Assembly (NCBI GenBank): GCA_030535455.1
Contig: JAUNJY010000020.1
Span: 1-64,000 of the forward strand
Direction: 5' to 3'
Origin: a bacterium
GTDB lineage: Bacteria > Bacillota > Clostridia > Lachnospirales > Lachnospiraceae
DNA: 64,000 nt
A program made the translations under genes and the position numbers. Shown here piece by piece: positions 52,908 through 61,403 of the stretch; position 1 is the stretch's first letter, and each line of letters opens with the position of its first letter. The notes under the pieces are model-generated. The model searched no databases, was not told where the DNA came from, and saw only the letters and a list, made by a program, of their open reading frames with translations.

Positions 52908-53046
52908 TAGTATTAGGGAGTAGTTCGCATCGGCTTTGTCCGGTGTTATACTGGTCGTCATCACGTTATTCGTAACCGGGCAGTATACTGAGATAAGAAC
53001 GAGACTTTTATCACATTTTTTTGAGTGTGATAAAAGTCTCGTTTTT
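52908..53046 (+). ncRNA. yybP-ykoY (manganese) riboswitch with terminator
   Basis: Aptamer features: TTAGGGAGTAG at the 5' side, CCGGTG...CTGGTCGTCATCACG (conserved GTCGTCA), ACCGGGCAGTATACTG, then GAACGAGACTTTTATC closing the base. A terminator follows at 52998-53046: AACGAGACTTTTATCACA pairs with TGTGATAAAAGTCTCGTT and ends in T. The terminator stem takes up the 3' arm of the aptamer, so Mn2+ binding should favour read-through into the P-type ATPase gene 75 bases on. The pairing was done by eye. Confidence 0.85.
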
Positions 53047-53121
53047 TAAATTAACAGGGATTTTTTTAAGGAAGCCACCTGTTAATTTAAAAAGATGCCC
53101 ACTCAACTGAAAGGAGTCAGT

Positions 53122-55740
53122 ATGAAAGAGTATTGGAATGTTTCCGCCGAGGAGCTGAGAAAACAATTTGGTGTGACAGAGCAGGGACTGACAGAAATAC
53201 AGGTGGCACAGATCAGAGAGAAAAAAGGAGAGAACATATTAAAAGAAGGAAAGAAGAAAAACACACTTCAAATATTCTTACAGCAATTTTGTGATCTGCT
53301 TGTAATTATACTTATGATTGCTGCCATCATTTCTATTTTCTCAGGAAATGTGGAAAGTACTATCGTAATCTTGTTAGTACTTATTATAAATGCTGTTTTA
53401 GGAACCATCCAGCATGTAAACGCAGCACGTTCTTTAGAGAGCCTGAAACAGCTATCATCACCTAGTGCAAAGGTAGTCCGTGAGGGAATAAGGAAAGAAG
53501 TCCTATCCAAGGAAATAGTGCCAGGCGACCTTATTATCTTAGAAGCCGGTGATATGATTGTAGCGGATGGACGTATTTTAAAGAATTATTCCTTGCAGGT
53601 AAATGAAAGCTCATTAACAGGTGAGTCTACCAATGTGGAGAAAACGGATGAACTTATTAATGGGGAAGCAGCCCTTGCAGACAGGGTAAACATGGTTTAC
53701 TCAGGGAGTCTGGTTACTTATGGGCGTGCAGAAGTGCTTGTAACATCCATAGGTATGGAAACAGAACTAGGAAAGATTGCAAAACTAATGAATGAAGCAA
53801 AAGAGCATAAGACACCACTACAGGAAAGTCTGGATGCATTTAGTGGAAAACTTGCAATTCTGATTATGTGTGTATGCGCCATTGTATTCGGATTAAGTAT
53901 CTATCGCAAGATGACCCTTTTAGACTCATTAATGTTTGCAGTTGCTCTGGCAGTGGCAGCAATTCCAGAGGCATTAGGTTCCATCGTAACCATCGTCCAG
54001 GCAATGGGGACGCAGAAGATGGCAAAGGAAAATGCAATTATAAAAGAGTTAAAGGCTGTGGAAAGCCTTGGATGCATTTCGGTCATCTGTTCAGATAAGA
54101 CCGGTACACTGACACAGAATAAGATGACAGTCCAGGCACTTTTCGTAGATGGTATGGGACTTCGTTTAGAGCAGATTGACATTACCAATCGTCTGCACCG
54201 TTATTTGCTGTATGATGCCATACTGACCAATGATTCCAGCATTGTGGATGGTAAAGGAATTGGTGATCCTACAGAATATGCGCTTCTTGAAATGTTTCGA
54301 AATGTACAGATAAAAAATAATCCTTTTTTTAATAGTTATGGAATGAATGAAGAATTTATTAGAAACTCCATGCACAGAGTAGAGGAAATACCATTTGACT
54401 CCAATAGAAAGCTAATGAGTACAAAATATTATTTACATAATGTTCCGACAATATTAACCAAAGGTGCCCTTGACGTGCTGCTAGACCGTTGTCTGTATAA
54501 GATGACATCGGATTTAGTGGAGCCATTGACCGAAAAGGACCGGCAAGAAATACTACAGCAAAATCAGTTATTTTCTGAAAATGGACTTCGTGTACTGGCG
54601 TTTGCTTATAAGGAGACCGATGCACCCCTGACCATAGAAGAGGAGCAGGGCTTTACGTTTATCGGTCTGGTCGCAATGGTAGATCCGCCTAGAGAGGAAT
54701 CGAAAAAGGCGGTAGCTGATGCCAGAAGAGCAGGAATTAGACCGGTTATGATTACAGGAGATCACAAAGTGACGGCAGTGGCAATTGCAAAGAAAATAGG
54801 AATTTTCGAAGAAGGAGATACGGCTGTAACCGGTGCAGAATTGGATGCTATGTCGAAGGAGCAGCTAGAACAGCAGATTACAAAGATTTCAGTATATGCG
54901 AGGGTATCTCCTGAAAATAAAATTCGTATCGTTGAGACATGGCAGAACAGAGGGAATGTGGTGGCCATGACGGGAGATGGCGTAAATGATGCACCGGCGC
55001 TAAAAAAGGCAGACATTGGTGTTGCCATGGGAATTACCGGTACGGAAGTATCAAAGGATGCAGCAGCTATGATCTTGTCTGATGATAATTTTGCAACAAT
55101 TATCAAAGCAGTTGCCAATGGACGAAATGTATATCGCAATATAACAAATGCAATTGTATTTTTACTGTCAGGAAACATGGCAGGAATTTTATCTGTATTA
55201 TATACGTCATTTATGGGATTGCCGGTGCCATTGTTACCGGTTCATCTGTTGTTTATCAATCTGCTTACCGATTCCTTGCCGGCAATTGCAATTGGGATGG
55301 AGCCTTCAGATAAGACAATTTTGGAAGAAAAGCCAAGAAATCCAAACATAGGTATTTTGACAGGTCAATTTATAGGAAAAGTTGCGTGTCTTGGTGGACT
55401 AATTGCAGCAGTAACCATGGCGGCATATTATATGGGATTAAAGACCAGCCCCGCAATGGCAACGACCATGGCATTCTCCACCCTGACCCTTGCAAGGTTA
55501 TTCCATGGCTTTAACTGCAGGGGCAAAAAGTGTATTTTTAAGCTGGGAATACGGTCCAATCCATATAGCTTGCTAGCATTTATATGTGGCGCCGGATTAC
55601 TGGCACTTGTACTTGCAGTTCCCATTTTGCATGATATTTTCAGTGTTGAGACATTGTCCCTGTCTCAGGTTATTCGAGTTATAGGGTTATCATTATTACC
55701 AACAGTTATAATTCAGACTATAAAAGCATTTAGGTCGTAA
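53122..55740 (+). CDS. P2-type cation-transporting ATPase (Ca2+/Mn2+ efflux type)
   Basis: 872 residues from the ATG at 53122, five bases after AAAGGAG. Order: N-terminal cation ATPase domain, LTGES near 167, phosphorylated Asp325 in CSDKTGTLTQNKMT, nucleotide-binding TKGALDVLLDRC, then MTGDGVNDAPALKKADIGVA. The fourth helix reads AAIPEALGSIVT, where Ca2+ pumps have PEGLPAVVT, so the ion site is altered. With the Mn2+ riboswitch upstream, Mn2+ export is the likely job. Exports cations from the cytoplasm at the membrane. Confidence 0.9.
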   Translation: MKEYWNVSAEELRKQFGVTEQGLTEIQVAQIREKKGENILKEGKKKNTLQIFLQQFCDLLVIILMIAAIISIFSGNVESTIVILLVLIINAVLGTIQHVNAARSLESLKQLSSPSAKVVREGIRKEVLSKEIVPGDLIILEAGDMIVADGRILKNYSLQVNESSLTGESTNVEKTDELINGEAALADRVNMVYSGSLVTYGRAEVLVTSIGMETELGKIAKLMNEAKEHKTPLQESLDAFSGKLAILIMCVCAIVFGLSIYRKMTLLDSLMFAVALAVAAIPEALGSIVTIVQAMGTQKMAKENAIIKELKAVESLGCISVICSDKTGTLTQNKMTVQALFVDGMGLRLEQIDITNRLHRYLLYDAILTNDSSIVDGKGIGDPTEYALLEMFRNVQIKNNPFFNSYGMNEEFIRNSMHRVEEIPFDSNRKLMSTKYYLHNVPTILTKGALDVLLDRCLYKMTSDLVEPLTEKDRQEILQQNQLFSENGLRVLAFAYKETDAPLTIEEEQGFTFIGLVAMVDPPREESKKAVADARRAGIRPVMITGDHKVTAVAIAKKIGIFEEGDTAVTGAELDAMSKEQLEQQITKISVYARVSPENKIRIVETWQNRGNVVAMTGDGVNDAPALKKADIGVAMGITGTEVSKDAAAMILSDDNFATIIKAVANGRNVYRNITNAIVFLLSGNMAGILSVLYTSFMGLPVPLLPVHLLFINLLTDSLPAIAIGMEPSDKTILEEKPRNPNIGILTGQFIGKVACLGGLIAAVTMAAYYMGLKTSPAMATTMAFSTLTLARLFHGFNCRGKKCIFKLGIRSNPYSLLAFICGAGLLALVLAVPILHDIFSVETLSLSQVIRVIGLSLLPTVIIQTIKAFRS

Positions 55741-55852
55741 AGACATAGAAAATTGTATAAAAATGTAATGACAAGTCACTAAGGTTTAGTTTAATATAAA
55801 ATAAAAACCGAAAAATGGGAGTTTGTTTTATTTTAAGGGGAGGAAAAATAAG

Positions 55853-56911
55853 ATGCTCAAAGCACTAGGGATACCATATGGCCTACAAATAGCCATCACA
55901 TTGGTGTTTCTGCTGGCGTTTATTGTCCTGATATGCTTGACCATAAGCCAGCAGAAGAAAATAAAGCAGCAAAAAAGACTAAAGAAAGAGACGGAGATTG
56001 AGGAAGAGCGATATCGCGTTGCCACTGAGTTGGCCAATGACATAATCTTTGAATACAATATAAAGACTGATATTATGCAGAATTCACAAAAGTATAAAAT
56101 CTCATTTGGCAGAAATCCGATTACATATAACTATACAGAGTCTCTTGTAAATCTTCAGTATATTCATCCACAGGACAGAACTATATTTATGGAGTATTGC
56201 GAAGCACTTCATATTGGAAAAGAGAAGATTGAATATGAATTTCGAATTTTAAATCGAGATGGTGAGTATGAATGGTGCCAGATCAGGGCAAAGAGTATCT
56301 GCGGTTCTGATAACCTTCCGTCTAGAGTGATTGGCAAGATTGTAAATGTAGAACTTCAGAAACGGGAGTTGGAGAAACTTCAATTTAAAGCCCAGAGAGA
56401 TCCGCTAACCAATGCTTACAATAAGGGAGCCACAGAAGAAATCATTACGGAGATCTTCAAGAACAGCAGGTCCTTCGACAAGCATGCATTTTTTGTAATC
56501 GATATCGATGACTTTAAGCATGTAAATGATACCTATGGGCATTTAAAAGGAGACCATGTCTTAGCGACATTGGCATCCCGTGTCAGCAGCATGTTCCGTA
56601 CGGAAGATGTAATTGGCAGGATTGGCGGAGATGAATTTGTTGTATTGATGCGGGATGTAACAAGCAGAGAGCAGATTGAAAACAAGGCAAGCTGCATGAC
56701 GGAGGCATTTAACAGACCATTTCGTAAGGATGATCATAATCTAGAGGTCAGTGGCAGTGTCGGGGTTGCCATTTATCCAATGGATGGCAGTAGCTATAAA
56801 GAGTTATTGGATCACGCAGACAATGCGTTATATAGCGTAAAGAATACAGGTAAAAATAATTATAGTTTTTATGGCGATATAAGTTCGAAAAAAGAGAAAA
56901 ACATCGGATAA
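55853..56911 (+). CDS. PAS-GGDEF diguanylate cyclase
   Basis: 352 residues from the ATG at 55853, nine bases after GGGGAGG. One membrane helix (about 11-31), a linker, a PAS domain (about 55-165; YEFRILNRDGEYEWCQIRAK), and a GGDEF domain (about 185-345). The catalytic GGDEF is intact at 258-262, and the inhibitory I-site RxxD (RTED, 249-252) stands five residues before it. So c-di-GMP synthesis with product feedback is expected. No EAL/HD-GYP partner is nearby. Confidence 0.9.
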   Translation: MLKALGIPYGLQIAITLVFLLAFIVLICLTISQQKKIKQQKRLKKETEIEEERYRVATELANDIIFEYNIKTDIMQNSQKYKISFGRNPITYNYTESLVNLQYIHPQDRTIFMEYCEALHIGKEKIEYEFRILNRDGEYEWCQIRAKSICGSDNLPSRVIGKIVNVELQKRELEKLQFKAQRDPLTNAYNKGATEEIITEIFKNSRSFDKHAFFVIDIDDFKHVNDTYGHLKGDHVLATLASRVSSMFRTEDVIGRIGGDEFVVLMRDVTSREQIENKASCMTEAFNRPFRKDDHNLEVSGSVGVAIYPMDGSSYKELLDHADNALYSVKNTGKNNYSFYGDISSKKEKNIG

Positions 56912-56935
56912 GATTTTAAAAAAGAAATATTTGGA

Positions 56936-56964
56936 TTGACAGGAAAAATATGTTATGATAAACT
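56936..56964 (+). promoter_or_regulatory. Promoter of the ilvBN leader
   Basis: TTGACA (56936-56941), a 17-bp spacer, extended -10 TGATAAACT (-10 TAAACT at 56959). RNA start expected near 56971. Confidence 0.65.
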
Positions 56965-56970
56965 AAAAAC

Positions 56971-57258
56971 AACCAAAAAAAGTAAATGCAGTGACAAGGA
57001 GGAGTACATACACTCTGTGATTTTAGAGAGAAGATGGATGGTGCAAATCTTCATCAAGGATGTATGGAAGTAGCCTTTGAGCAGTGGACTGAACAAGAAG
57101 TATCTTAAGTAGGCTCCAACGGCAAATTCCACCGTTATTGGAAAACAATATCGAGCATGTCTCTGTATTGTATGAGTGCAGAAATTTTCTGAAGTTAGGT
57201 GGTAACACGGATATAATATTCGCCCTAAGCTAATATATTTAGCTTAGGGCGTTTTTTT
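56971..57258 (+). ncRNA. T-box leader upstream of ilvB
   Basis: tRNA-sensing leader. Stem I features: TTAGAGAGAAGATGG and GGTGCAAATCTTC; the specifier region GAAGTATCTTAAGTAGGC offers ATC (Ile) or CTT (Leu), which I cannot separate. The T-box sequence AGGTGGTAACACGG is at 57198-57211. The terminator follows: CGCCCTAAGCTAA/TTAGCTTAGGGCG (57221-57251) and seven T. Uncharged tRNA should favour antitermination and expression of the acetolactate synthase genes. Confidence 0.9.
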
Positions 57259-57261
57259 ATT

Positions 57262-57426
57262 AATAGAGAGTTCCTCTCTATTAATAAAAAAATGCTCCGC
57301 AGGATGCGCATTCGCCTGAATGGAAGGTGTCGCTTTCGCGACCAGGGCTCAGCGCGTGAAAAGTGGCAAGCACTTTTCATATTAATATCTTTGCTATTAA
57401 TAAATAAATGCTCCGCAGGATGCGCA
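57262..57426. repeat. Repeat cluster between the T-box terminator and ilvB
   Basis: A hairpin TTATTAATAGAGAG/CTCTCTATTAATAA, then AAATGCTCCGCAGGATGCGC at 57287 and again at 57404. The middle holds GGTGTCGCTTTCGCGACCAG then GGCTCAGCGCG, related to the 183-bp repeat core. All this lies in the ilvB leader downstream of the terminator. A TTGACA at 57447 could mark a second promoter, but no fitting -10 is visible. Confidence 0.6.
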
Positions 57427-57509
57427 CAAAATTTGCAATGTATTTGTTGACATAAGGGATTTGACTTGAAGGTATTTAAATATAAAGACTGGAAAAGGAG
57501 GAATTACTC

Positions 57510-59234
57510 ATGGAAATCAAAGGAACTGAATTATTTGTAAAAGCATTAAAAGAAGAGGGTGTAAATCAGTTGTTCGGCTATCCGGGCGGAATGGCAATAG
57601 ATTTATTTGATGCATTGTACGATCAAGAGGAAATCGAGGTGATCCTTCCAAGACATGAGCAGGCACTAATCCATGCAGCGGATGGATATGCAAGAAGTAC
57701 AGGGAAAGTGGGGGTCTGTCTTGTTACCAGCGGCCCTGGTGCTACAAATCTAGTTACAGGAATAGCAACCGCCAATTATGACAGTGTGCCATTAGTTTGC
57801 TTTACCGGCCAAGTTATGACCAGCTTGATTGGAAATGATGCATTTCAGGAAGTTGATATTGTGGGAATTACAAGAAGCATCTGCAAATGGGCGGTTACAG
57901 TACGTGACCGAAAAGACCTTGGCCGCATTATAAAAGAAGCATTTTACATAGCAAGGACAGGAAAACCTGGTCCTGTAGTCGTAGACATACCAAAAGATAT
58001 CCAGATGGCACTTGGAAGTGATGAATATCCAAAAGATGTATGTATCAGAGGATATAAGCCAACCACGGCAGCCCATCCGGGACAGATTAAAAAGGCAATG
58101 AGCGTATTGTCCCATGCAAAGAAACCAGTATTCTTAGTTGGCGGAGGTGTCAATGTTGCCAATGCAGGCGAAGAGATGACAAAGCTTGCTGAGATAACCG
58201 GAGTTCCTGTAATTACCACAATTATGGGAAAAGGCGCACTAGATACAAAACATCCTTTATATATTGGAAATATCGGTATGCATGGTAATTATGCAAGTAA
58301 CAAAGCCATTACAGAATGTGATGTGCTATTTTCCATAGGAACCAGATTTAATGACCGTATCACAGGGAAAATTAGTGAGTTTGCAAAAAATGCTACCATT
58401 ATTCATGTAGATATCGACTCAGCTTCCATTTCAAGAAATATCGTAGTAGATATTCCAATTGTTGCAGATGCAAAAAATGCAATCAATATGATGATTGACC
58501 ATGCAAAGAAATTAAAAATTGAAAATTGGGTGGAAGAAGTAACTACGTGGAAAAAAGAGTATCCAATCAATATGGAAGAATATAAGGGCCTGACTCCTGA
58601 GAAAATCATCCGTACGATTAACCGTATGTTTAGCAATGCCATTATAACCACAGATGTTGGGCAAAATCAGTTATGGACCACTCAGTACCTGGAACTTGAT
58701 CCAAATAAGAAGTTATGTACGTCAGGTGGGCTTGGAACCATGGGATACGGATTTCCTGCAGCAATCGGTGCAGCAATCGCCTGTCCTGATAAGGAGATTA
58801 TCTGCATTTCCGGAGATGGCGGAGTTCAGATGAATATACAGGAAATGGCCACGGCAGTTGCCAATGAACTTCCTGTCATCCTTTGTGTCTTCAATAATGG
58901 CTATCTTGGAAATGTGCGTCAGTGGCAGGAGATGTTCTTTAATAAAAGGTATTCTAGTACCTGTCTTCGCTACCGCAAACATTGCGAACGTGACTGCATG
59001 GATAAGACGAAGTGCTGTCCAAAGTACACTCCTGATTTTGTAAAGCTGGCAGAAAGCTATGAGGCACAAGGCATCCGTGTAACCAAGGAAGAAGAGATCG
59101 AGACTGCATTTACAAAGGCAAGAGAGCACAAAAATGGCCCAACATTAATTGAATTTATTATAGAGCGGGAAGCCAATGTTTTGCCAATCGTGCCAGGTGG
59201 AAAACCATTAAATGAAATGATTATGGATTACTAG
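57510..59234 (+). CDS. ilvB: Acetolactate synthase large subunit
   Basis: 574-residue thiamine diphosphate enzyme, first step of branched-chain amino acid synthesis. Catalytic Glu in LPRHEQALIHAADGYAR (near 47-63), the flavin region, and the ThDP motif GDGGVQMNIQEMATAVANEL near 434. Residues 482-505 carry a Cys-rich insertion (C485, C492, C496, C502, C503) just before TPDFVKLAESY; E. coli-type enzymes lack it. AAAGGAGG precedes the ATG. The T-box leader controls it; ilvN follows after 12 bases. Confidence 0.95.
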   Translation: MEIKGTELFVKALKEEGVNQLFGYPGGMAIDLFDALYDQEEIEVILPRHEQALIHAADGYARSTGKVGVCLVTSGPGATNLVTGIATANYDSVPLVCFTGQVMTSLIGNDAFQEVDIVGITRSICKWAVTVRDRKDLGRIIKEAFYIARTGKPGPVVVDIPKDIQMALGSDEYPKDVCIRGYKPTTAAHPGQIKKAMSVLSHAKKPVFLVGGGVNVANAGEEMTKLAEITGVPVITTIMGKGALDTKHPLYIGNIGMHGNYASNKAITECDVLFSIGTRFNDRITGKISEFAKNATIIHVDIDSASISRNIVVDIPIVADAKNAINMMIDHAKKLKIENWVEEVTTWKKEYPINMEEYKGLTPEKIIRTINRMFSNAIITTDVGQNQLWTTQYLELDPNKKLCTSGGLGTMGYGFPAAIGAAIACPDKEIICISGDGGVQMNIQEMATAVANELPVILCVFNNGYLGNVRQWQEMFFNKRYSSTCLRYRKHCERDCMDKTKCCPKYTPDFVKLAESYEAQGIRVTKEEEIETAFTKAREHKNGPTLIEFIIEREANVLPIVPGGKPLNEMIMDY

Positions 59235-59246
59235 GAGGGAGAAAGC

Positions 59247-59747
59247 ATGAAGAAGAGATGGATATCATTATTTGTAGAAAATGAAATCGGTGTTCTTGCT
59301 AGGATCTCAGGGTTATTTTCTAGTAAGGCCTATAACGTAGACAGTTTGACGGTTGGTGAGACTGAGGACCATACAATTTCCAGAATGACAATCAGCCTGA
59401 CCAGTGATGACAAGACGTTTGAGCAGATCAAAAAGCAGCTAAACCGCAGTGTGGAAGTGATCAAAGTGGTGGATATGACGGAGATGCGTATTCATATGAA
59501 AGAAATTTTGTTTGTCAAAGTAAACCACTGTACTGAGAAAGAGAAGGATGAAGTGTTTAGAATCGCCCAGGTATTTGACTTTAAAGTGATCGACTATAAT
59601 AAAAATACAATCTTGCTTCAGTGTGTGCAGACGGCAGAGAAAAATGATGACATCATAGCCTTATTTAATAAGATGTTTATCAATCGAATTGAAGTTGTCC
59701 GAGGCGGAAGCGTGGCAATTGAATCAATCAGTATGAAAGATCGATAA
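59247..59747 (+). CDS. ilvN: Acetolactate synthase regulatory subunit
   Basis: 166 residues. N-terminal ACT domain (about 1-75, LFVENEIGVLARISGLFSSK and YNVDSLTVGETED) that binds valine in this family, and a C-terminal ACT-like domain. GGAGGG lies before the ATG. Partner of ilvB; ilvC is not in the window. Confidence 0.95.
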   Translation: MKKRWISLFVENEIGVLARISGLFSSKAYNVDSLTVGETEDHTISRMTISLTSDDKTFEQIKKQLNRSVEVIKVVDMTEMRIHMKEILFVKVNHCTEKEKDEVFRIAQVFDFKVIDYNKNTILLQCVQTAEKNDDIIALFNKMFINRIEVVRGGSVAIESISMKDR

Positions 59748-59748
59748 T

Positions 59749-59796
59749 AAAAAGGAGAAGCAAACAGGATTGCTACTGTTTGCTTCTTCCTTTTTA
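59749..59796 (+). terminator. Intrinsic terminator after ilvBN
   Basis: AAGCAAACAG/CTGTTTGCTT with an outer AAAAAGGAG/CTTCCTTTTT extension. Confidence 0.85.
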
Positions 59797-59844
59797 GTTG
59801 TATAATAATAGTAAAAAAATATGAGGAGTAAAGGAGGATGTAAA

Positions 59845-61221
59845 ATGGCGTTAACAATCATTTTTGTTGTTTCGATTGGAATTGTACTCCCGATTATGTA
59901 TTTCGTCATGCGGTTTGAGGGAAAGCCAAAAGAGAACATGCTATTTGGTGTGACTATGAAGAAGGCTTATTATAATGATTCCCGGGTAGAACAGCTTCAA
60001 AAGAGATACAAAAGAGAATTAAACTGGTGTAGCCTTTTATTACTACTAGTACTTATTCCCATTGTAATGATTAAATACTTTTCTATTGTATATACCTTGA
60101 CTATGGCCTGGCTTTTCCTAATGATCCTGCTTACCATACTTCCTTTTATCCGTGCTAATGGAGAGCTGAAACGAATTAAAAAGGAGAATGGCTGGCATAT
60201 TGGAGGCCAGGAGGAGAAGAAAGCAGAATATGAAATGATCAGGCTTTCCGATCCAATTGAAGGAAAACTTTACTTTATAGCATCGATTATTTCAAGTGTC
60301 CTTACTATGGCTGTGTTTGTGTATTTATGGGCAGCAAGGAAGGTGGCATTGGATTTTGCTATTACAGCCATAGGTTTAAGTCTTATAAGTGTATGCCTAG
60401 CTGCAATCGGAGTACTCTTTCAACGAAGGAAGATTAAATTGTTACTGGGATATGAGCAATTTGAGCGACAAGCCGAAAGAGAAAAGAATCTAAACTGGGG
60501 GAGAAGCCTAGGATGCTTAAGCTGGATTAACCAAATCTATACAATTGGATTATTGATTATACTATACCAAAAGAAAATCAATTTGATCTTACTTATGATT
60601 TTATCCATTGTTTATATGATCCTGGCAGTGTGGCTTTTACTTGCTGCAGGAATAAACACAAAGCGTAAGGCGCAGGAACTTTATAGTGCAGAGGGACTTG
60701 GAAAGCTGGAAGAAGAGGATCAACACTGGATTTTTGGCATGATTTATTATAACAAAGAAGATAAGTCAACCTTTGTAGATACAAGAATTGGCTCTGGATA
60801 TTCCTTTAATATGGCAAGACGCAGTTCAAAGATAATCATGATATTTGTTGCACTTTGTCTTTTACTCCTCCCCATATCCTCCATCTTTATGATTGCAGAT
60901 GAATTTACCCCGATTGATTTATATATGACAGAAAGCTCGTTAAAGGTGAAACGTTATAAGGTGGATTATTCCATAGAGAAAAATGAGATTACGGACATCC
61001 AGTTATTAGAGAAGTTGCCGGACTTAAGAAAGACCAATGGAACAAGCATGGACAATCTGAAGAAAGGGAATTTTTCCTGTGAGGAATATGGTGCAGTGAA
61101 GGCCTGTCTAGCTCCTAAAAATAGTTGTTTTCTTCTAATTGCTACGAAAGATTATACCTATATCGTAAGTGATGATAACGATGATGATACAAGAAAGATC
61201 TATAAGGAAATAAATGAGTAA
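59845..61221 (+). CDS. Membrane protein with DUF5808-like segment and C-terminal PH-like domain
   Basis: 458 residues from the ATG at 59845, seven bases after AAAGGAGG. Six or seven hydrophobic helices. N-terminal FEGKPKENMLFGVTMKKAYY resembles DUF1648-type membrane proteins. HWIFGMIYYNKEDKSTFVDT then RIGSGYSFNMAR (near 300-330) matches DUF5808. The C-terminal 90 residues look like a PH-type domain. Function unknown. Single gene with its own terminator. Confidence 0.75.
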   Translation: MALTIIFVVSIGIVLPIMYFVMRFEGKPKENMLFGVTMKKAYYNDSRVEQLQKRYKRELNWCSLLLLLVLIPIVMIKYFSIVYTLTMAWLFLMILLTILPFIRANGELKRIKKENGWHIGGQEEKKAEYEMIRLSDPIEGKLYFIASIISSVLTMAVFVYLWAARKVALDFAITAIGLSLISVCLAAIGVLFQRRKIKLLLGYEQFERQAEREKNLNWGRSLGCLSWINQIYTIGLLIILYQKKINLILLMILSIVYMILAVWLLLAAGINTKRKAQELYSAEGLGKLEEEDQHWIFGMIYYNKEDKSTFVDTRIGSGYSFNMARRSSKIIMIFVALCLLLLPISSIFMIADEFTPIDLYMTESSLKVKRYKVDYSIEKNEITDIQLLEKLPDLRKTNGTSMDNLKKGNFSCEEYGAVKACLAPKNSCFLLIATKDYTYIVSDDNDDDTRKIYKEINE

Positions 61222-61243
61222 AATACATATTCAGTTCATAAAA

Positions 61244-61289
61244 TAAAAGAGGCCCAATGGAAATGGCATATTCCATTGGGCCTCTTTTA
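61244..61289. terminator. Intrinsic terminator
   Basis: AAAAGAGGCCCAATGGAA and its complement form an 18-bp stem with T on both sides, suiting the convergent genes around it. Confidence 0.9.
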
Positions 61290-61403
61290 GGACGGAAAAC
61301 TTTCTTATAGCAGCTTTCGCTTTTGCTGTAAGGTGCAATCAGTAACCAATTAACAGTTGCTGAATATACTATAAATAGGGAGAGTTTGCTTATTTGGACA
61401 GCC

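Noticed and set aside
57447..57486. Second promoter directly before ilvB
   Set aside because: TTGACA is present but no -10 box lies at suitable spacing.
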